The notes under the pieces: model-generated
What the model was told of the DNA's origin: nothing
The model's input: the letters and a program-made list of their open reading frames with translations, nothing else
Databases searched by the model: none
NCBI GenBank assembly: GCA_023398955.1
Contig: JAEWRL010000041.1
Location: forward strand, 1 to 48,689
DNA from: Pseudomonadota bacterium
GTDB lineage: Bacteria > Myxococcota_A > Polyangia > Polyangiales > Polyangiaceae
DNA: 48,689 nucleotides
Reading direction: 5' to 3'
Shown here: in pieces, positions 45,641 through 48,689 of the stretch
Layout: each line of letters starts with the position of its first letter
How positions within the stretch are numbered: position 1 is the stretch's first letter
Made by a program: the position numbers and the translations under genes

Positions 45641-46606
45641 ATGCTGATGTCCCGCGCCCGCGCCCGAGTTCCAACGTCCTGTACCGCTATTAGTATCGTT
45701 CGCTGGCCCGCGACGTTCAGCTCCCTCATGGCATTGGTGGCCCTTGTCGTCGCTGGTTGCGGAGGCGGGCCCCGGTTGGTCCTGAAGCAGCCGATCGTCA
45801 ACAAGTGCACGGAGGCTGGGCTGCGCGGGTGCCCCGACATCACCGAAGGGGCTATGCTCTATGCTGAGGGCAAGCAGGCAGAGGGACAGACCGCTTTGGA
45901 GAAGGGGCTGGCGGCGAATCTCGATAATCCGCAGGAGCTGGGGAGCTTCGCGGAGGGGCTGGAACTCGTGGGGAGGCTCCCCGGAGCCGGTTCCTACGTG
46001 GCACCGCTCCAACCGGCGCTGCGCATCATTCGGCAGGCTGCCGCCGCGGCGGAGAAGCACGCTAAAGCGGTCCACCCTCCCGACGTTGAAGCTCAGGCAC
46101 CAGATCCTGTCGTGGCCGCAACCAGCGCAGTCGCCGAGCGCGCCAAGACGCCTGCGGCTCCAGCGGCGGCCAGCGTCGTTTCTCCCTTTCCAATACCGGC
46201 GCCCGATGCAGCGGACCGGCCCGCCGCTATCGCACCGCCTCCGCAGAGGCGCGAGCCGCGTGTCCAGTTCGTGGTGGTTCCGGGCCATCCCAAGGCCCGG
46301 TTCTGCGAGTTCCCTGGCTCTGGAAAGATGACCTGTGTCCACCAGCTGGTTCCGCGCCCGCGCTGGATCCACAGCGTGATAGTCTCCAATGCGTGTCCTT
46401 ATGACGTATTTGTCGCGAGCGGTAGCGGAACCAACTCGGATTGGGTGATCTTCGCTGCAGGCGGCAAGGGCACCGCGGTGAGTGGGACGAGCCTCCCCGT
46501 GGGGCAGGGCAAGTTTCTGACGGTTGGGACCGCGCAGGAGGCCGACGATGCCCTGCCGGGGGTGCGCTGCGGGGTCACGCTTCTGTGGAGCGGGCTGGAG
46601 GATTAG
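45641..46606 (+). CDS. Secreted lipoprotein with Ala/Pro-rich linker, unknown function
   Basis: The 321-aa product has a signal peptide ending in the lipobox VVAGC (cleavage before Cys about 40 when counted from the ATG at 45641; an inner ATG at 45728 gives a more usual length). An N-terminal helical region (NKCTEAGLRGCPDITEGAML) with TPR-like spacing is followed by a long Ala/Pro linker (about residues 145-205). A C-terminal beta domain has four cysteines (ARFCEFPG, MTCVHQL, VSNACPYDVF, VRCGVTLLW). Typical of myxobacterial envelope proteins; role not known. Confidence 0.75.
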   Translation: MLMSRARARVPTSCTAISIVRWPATFSSLMALVALVVAGCGGGPRLVLKQPIVNKCTEAGLRGCPDITEGAMLYAEGKQAEGQTALEKGLAANLDNPQELGSFAEGLELVGRLPGAGSYVAPLQPALRIIRQAAAAAEKHAKAVHPPDVEAQAPDPVVAATSAVAERAKTPAAPAAASVVSPFPIPAPDAADRPAAIAPPPQRREPRVQFVVVPGHPKARFCEFPGSGKMTCVHQLVPRPRWIHSVIVSNACPYDVFVASGSGTNSDWVIFAAGGKGTAVSGTSLPVGQGKFLTVGTAQEADDALPGVRCGVTLLWSGLED

Positions 46607-46628
46607 TACTACCGCCCCAGGTGCGACC

Positions 46629-47009
46629 CTGGCGCGTGGCGGTTCATCCGACGCTATCGCCGAGCGGCTCCTCGATATCACTGCAGGAGTCATCAAGCTA
46701 CTTCCCACTCTCGGCGACCAGCCCGGTGCTCGAGCCATCGTCAGGCAACTCGAGCGATGCGGACCATCTGCTGGAGCGAACTACGAAGAGGCTCGCGGCG
46801 CTGAAAGCAGCGCTGACTTTGTGTACAAGGTGCGCATCGCGCTCAAAGAACTACACGAAGCTCGCTACTGGCTCAAACTCGTTCTTCGAGCTGGACTCGT
46901 TGCAGCGCTAGCGACGCTCGCTCCGCTCATTGATGAGACCAGTCAATTGATTGCCATCCTGACTGCGTCGGCAAGCACTGCAAAGGGTCGAAGCGCACGA
47001 CGCGGCTAG
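46629..47009 (+). CDS. Four-helix-bundle protein (23S rRNA IVS-type family)
   Basis: The frame encodes IAERLLDITAGVIKLLPTLG, then QLERCGPSAGANYEEARGAE, SSADFVYKVRIALKELHEAR and YWLKLVL. GANYEEAR and F-x-x-K-x-x-x-A-x-K-E-x-x-E-x-R-Y-W are the signature of the S23/IVS four-helix-bundle family (the fold also seen in the Avd protein of diversity-generating retroelements). No reverse transcriptase is near. The start is unclear: there is no good ATG; CTG 46629, or a TTG at 46524 inside the preceding gene, are options, so a slightly shortened N-terminus is possible. Confidence 0.75.
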   Translation: MARGGSSDAIAERLLDITAGVIKLLPTLGDQPGARAIVRQLERCGPSAGANYEEARGAESSADFVYKVRIALKELHEARYWLKLVLRAGLVAALATLAPLIDETSQLIAILTASASTAKGRSARRG

Positions 47010-47017
47010 GGGACGCT

Positions 47018-47106
47018 CCATTTCTGGTTGGGCATTCCCGGTTGCTAGTCCCCAGTTTCTAGTTCGAAATTAGCAACTGGAGACCAGCAACGCGAACTGG
47101 AAATGG
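47018..47106. repeat. Imperfect long inverted repeat (hairpin) after the four-helix-bundle gene
   Basis: The outer arms ccatttctggtt (47018-47029) and aactggaaatgg (47095-47106) pair with two mismatches; inner arms gttgctagtccccag (47041-47055) and ctggagaccagcaac (47077-47091) pair with two mismatches; the loop is about 20 bases. It is AT-richer than its surroundings. It may act as a terminator-like or mobile element end. Confidence 0.8.
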
Positions 47107-47147
47107 GCTACGTGCGCTTCGCGGCCTTACCTGGGGCAGTAGTAGCA

Positions 47148-48689
47148 CTAGGGAAGCACGATCTCGCCCCTCAAGAGGCTACTCTCGCCGTCGAGGAGCT
47201 CGGCCTCGAAGACCGCCCCGGGGGCGATCTCACTGCTCGGCACGGTGACGGTGACACTCGTCGGGGCCGCGGGGGCCACCACGACCTCCTGCTCGGCGAC
47301 GATAGCGCCGTCGAGGCGTAAGACGGCGCTGACCGCCCTGTCCGGCAGCGTCAGGGTGGCCAGGGCGCTGAGCACCGAGTCCGTGCCGCTGGCGCTGCGC
47401 GACAAGTAGACGGCGCCGTGCTCGCTGGCGGCCGTGACCTCCCTCAGGCCCAGGGTGGGGAAGAAGCTGTCACGCCACGCCCGGACTTCGCCCGCCGCCA
47501 TGCTGCCGCGCTCCCAGAACTCCGGGGTGACGCCGTGCCACATCTCGATGGTGGGACGAAGCCACTGGTCGCTATCGCTGATGTCGACGCTGAGACTGTC
47601 TCTTCCGAAGGTCCATAGCTTCAAGCCCGGGGTCTGCCCGTCGCCCGAGACGCGGAGGATGCCCGTGTCGTTCTCGTAGTTGACCAAACCGGACCAGTTG
47701 GCTTCGTAGCGGGGGTTGGCGAAGGCCGTCCCCTGATCGACCCAGTTCTCGAAATGGGAGAGGTTGTTCCAGGTGAACACCTCGCCGCTCACTCGCTCTT
47801 CGGCGCTGCCGAACCAGCTCCAGGAGCTCTCGAGCAGGTGCACCCTGTCCATCGCTGCCAGGATCCTCGTGTCGAGCGGGATGGCTGTTTCTCCCGGAGG
47901 CGAGCCGGGAGCCAGCGTGGTCACCGTCCAGTACTCGAACTCGCTCACGGAGCTGCTGCGGGTGTTGGTGAGCTTCGTGTCGAGCTCCAGGCTGGTGCTG
48001 CCGGCGCGTAGCGTCACCTCCAGTTCGACGAGGACGTCCGTGCGTCCCACGTCGTAGCGCTCCGGGACACCAGCGGCGAGGTCCAGGTCGTCCTGCCTCG
48101 ACATTCGCACGGTGACCGCCTCGGCCGTCTCACTGACGACCTCGAAGTCGTAGGGGTGGTTCCAGTACTTGCCGTGCTCGGGTTCGGGGAAGCTGGGGAA
48201 GATGCCACCGAGGATGACGAGGTAGTCGTAGTAGAATATGTCCTCGTGCATCAGGTAGGGGGTGCCCAGCGGGTTCTGGTAGAGGAGCTCGCGGTTCGTG
48301 GGCTTGTGCACGATGCTGAGGATGCGGCCGCCGTACTCGGGGAGCAGGGTCACCTGCAGGTAGCCGTTCTCGAGCACAACAGTGTCATAGGTAGTGCTCG
48401 TGGGGGGCACGTTCTGACTCGTCGGGCCGTCCCACACACCCTCGCCGCTCGTCTCGATCGGGAAGTGCTGGAAGGTGAAGGTGGATTCGGTGCGCGTCAC
48501 CGTGTCCGTGCTGCCTCCCGTGGCTCCACCGCTGCCTCCCGCCTCCGTGCCGCCAGCGCCAGCGGTGGCCGTACCGCCCGTCGCAGCTCCAGCTCCGCCG
48601 AAGGCAAAGCCGCCCACGCCGTTGCCGCCAGTGTCCGTACTGCCGTTGCCGCCCACGGCGACGCCACCGGTCCCCGTGCTGCCTCCGCC
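47148..48689 (-). CDS. Secreted DUF5107-type (galactose mutarotase-like) protein, N-terminus off window
   Basis: The frame is open to the right edge, so the start lies outside. Residues near the edge are a Gly/Ser/Thr/Ala linker (GGNGVGGFAFGGAGAATGG), as after a lipobox. The domain then shows VVLENGYLQVTLLPEYGGRI, LLYQNPLG, GGIFPSFPEPEHGKYWNHPY and a Trp-rich middle (FTWNNLSHFENW), the layout of DUF5107 proteins, a supersandwich related to aldose 1-epimerases. A final beta domain (LPDRAVSAVLRLDGAIVAEQ) ends the chain at 47148. Carbohydrate binding or modification at the surface is inference. A decayed partial copy lies at 44866-45250. Confidence 0.85.
   Translation of the reverse strand, partial: GGGSTGTGGVAVGGNGSTDTGGNGVGGFAFGGAGAATGGTATAGAGGTEAGGSGGATGGSTDTVTRTESTFTFQHFPIETSGEGVWDGPTSQNVPPTSTTYDTVVLENGYLQVTLLPEYGGRILSIVHKPTNRELLYQNPLGTPYLMHEDIFYYDYLVILGGIFPSFPEPEHGKYWNHPYDFEVVSETAEAVTVRMSRQDDLDLAAGVPERYDVGRTDVLVELEVTLRAGSTSLELDTKLTNTRSSSVSEFEYWTVTTLAPGSPPGETAIPLDTRILAAMDRVHLLESSWSWFGSAEERVSGEVFTWNNLSHFENWVDQGTAFANPRYEANWSGLVNYENDTGILRVSGDGQTPGLKLWTFGRDSLSVDISDSDQWLRPTIEMWHGVTPEFWERGSMAAGEVRAWRDSFFPTLGLREVTAASEHGAVYLSRSASGTDSVLSALATLTLPDRAVSAVLRLDGAIVAEQEVVVAPAAPTSVTVTVPSSEIAPGAVFEAELLDGESSLLRGEIVLP

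Overview
The window is high-GC DNA (roughly two thirds G+C by eye). It looks like a myxobacterium of the Polyangia type or a close deltaproteobacterial relative. The clues are secreted lipoproteins with long Gly/Ala/Ser linkers after the lipobox, many GTG/TTG starts with 4-bp overlaps, and lineage-typical secreted modules. This placement is inferred from style, not from a marker gene. No rRNA, tRNA or CRISPR array was seen.

Region 1 (0.5-13.4 kb) is mostly intact. It holds two convergent paralogous lipoproteins, a coiled-coil membrane protein, a DUF4405 membrane protein, and a tightly coupled minus-strand operon: DUF5320 protein, NifX/Orange-protein-like cofactor protein, a 617-aa fusion of two ferredoxin-containing MinD-type ATPases, IscU scaffold, NifS cysteine desulfurase and a DUF89 protein. 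It reads as a self-contained Fe-S or metal-cluster assembly module. Upstream lie a two-gene half-permease pair and an unrecognised 555-aa protein.

Region 2 (13.7-19.4 kb) is a graveyard of defence-type genes: a Uma2 end, an AAA ATPase head joined to a DUF4276 tail, a nuclease-fold fragment, an ATPase tail with an internally deleted RloB-like gene, a truncated transposase-like protein whose 21-bp repeats are partly coding, and a broken metallo-beta-lactamase-fold gene.

Region 3 (19.45-32.8 kb) is the most interesting part: a 13-kb plus-strand cluster encoding a DUF4365 nuclease-fold protein, an unknown 367-aa protein, a HEPN-like protein, a ParA-like ATPase, a second P-loop ATPase, a DEAH/DUF1998 helicase (frameshifted and apparently lacking its second RecA lobe), and a 1508-aa UvrD-family helicase. 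The last has a RelE-like N-terminus, two RNA-polymerase alpha-CTD-like domains and a sigma region 4-like HTH. I match this set to no named defence system. A ParE/antitoxin pair follows.

Region 4 (33.5-45.6 kb) is another decay zone: S1 protease, BrxD- and BrxHI-like, PHP-like, AAA, sulfotransferase and AbiEii-like fragments, a decayed copy of the antitoxin gene and a decayed copy of a DUF5107 gene. Among these sit intact genes: a GNAT acetyltransferase, a membrane protein, a LamG lipoprotein, aqpZ and a lower-GC UPF0316 gene. The window ends with a proline-rich lipoprotein, a four-helix-bundle gene with a hairpin behind it, and the source DUF5107 protein, whose N-terminus lies off the window.
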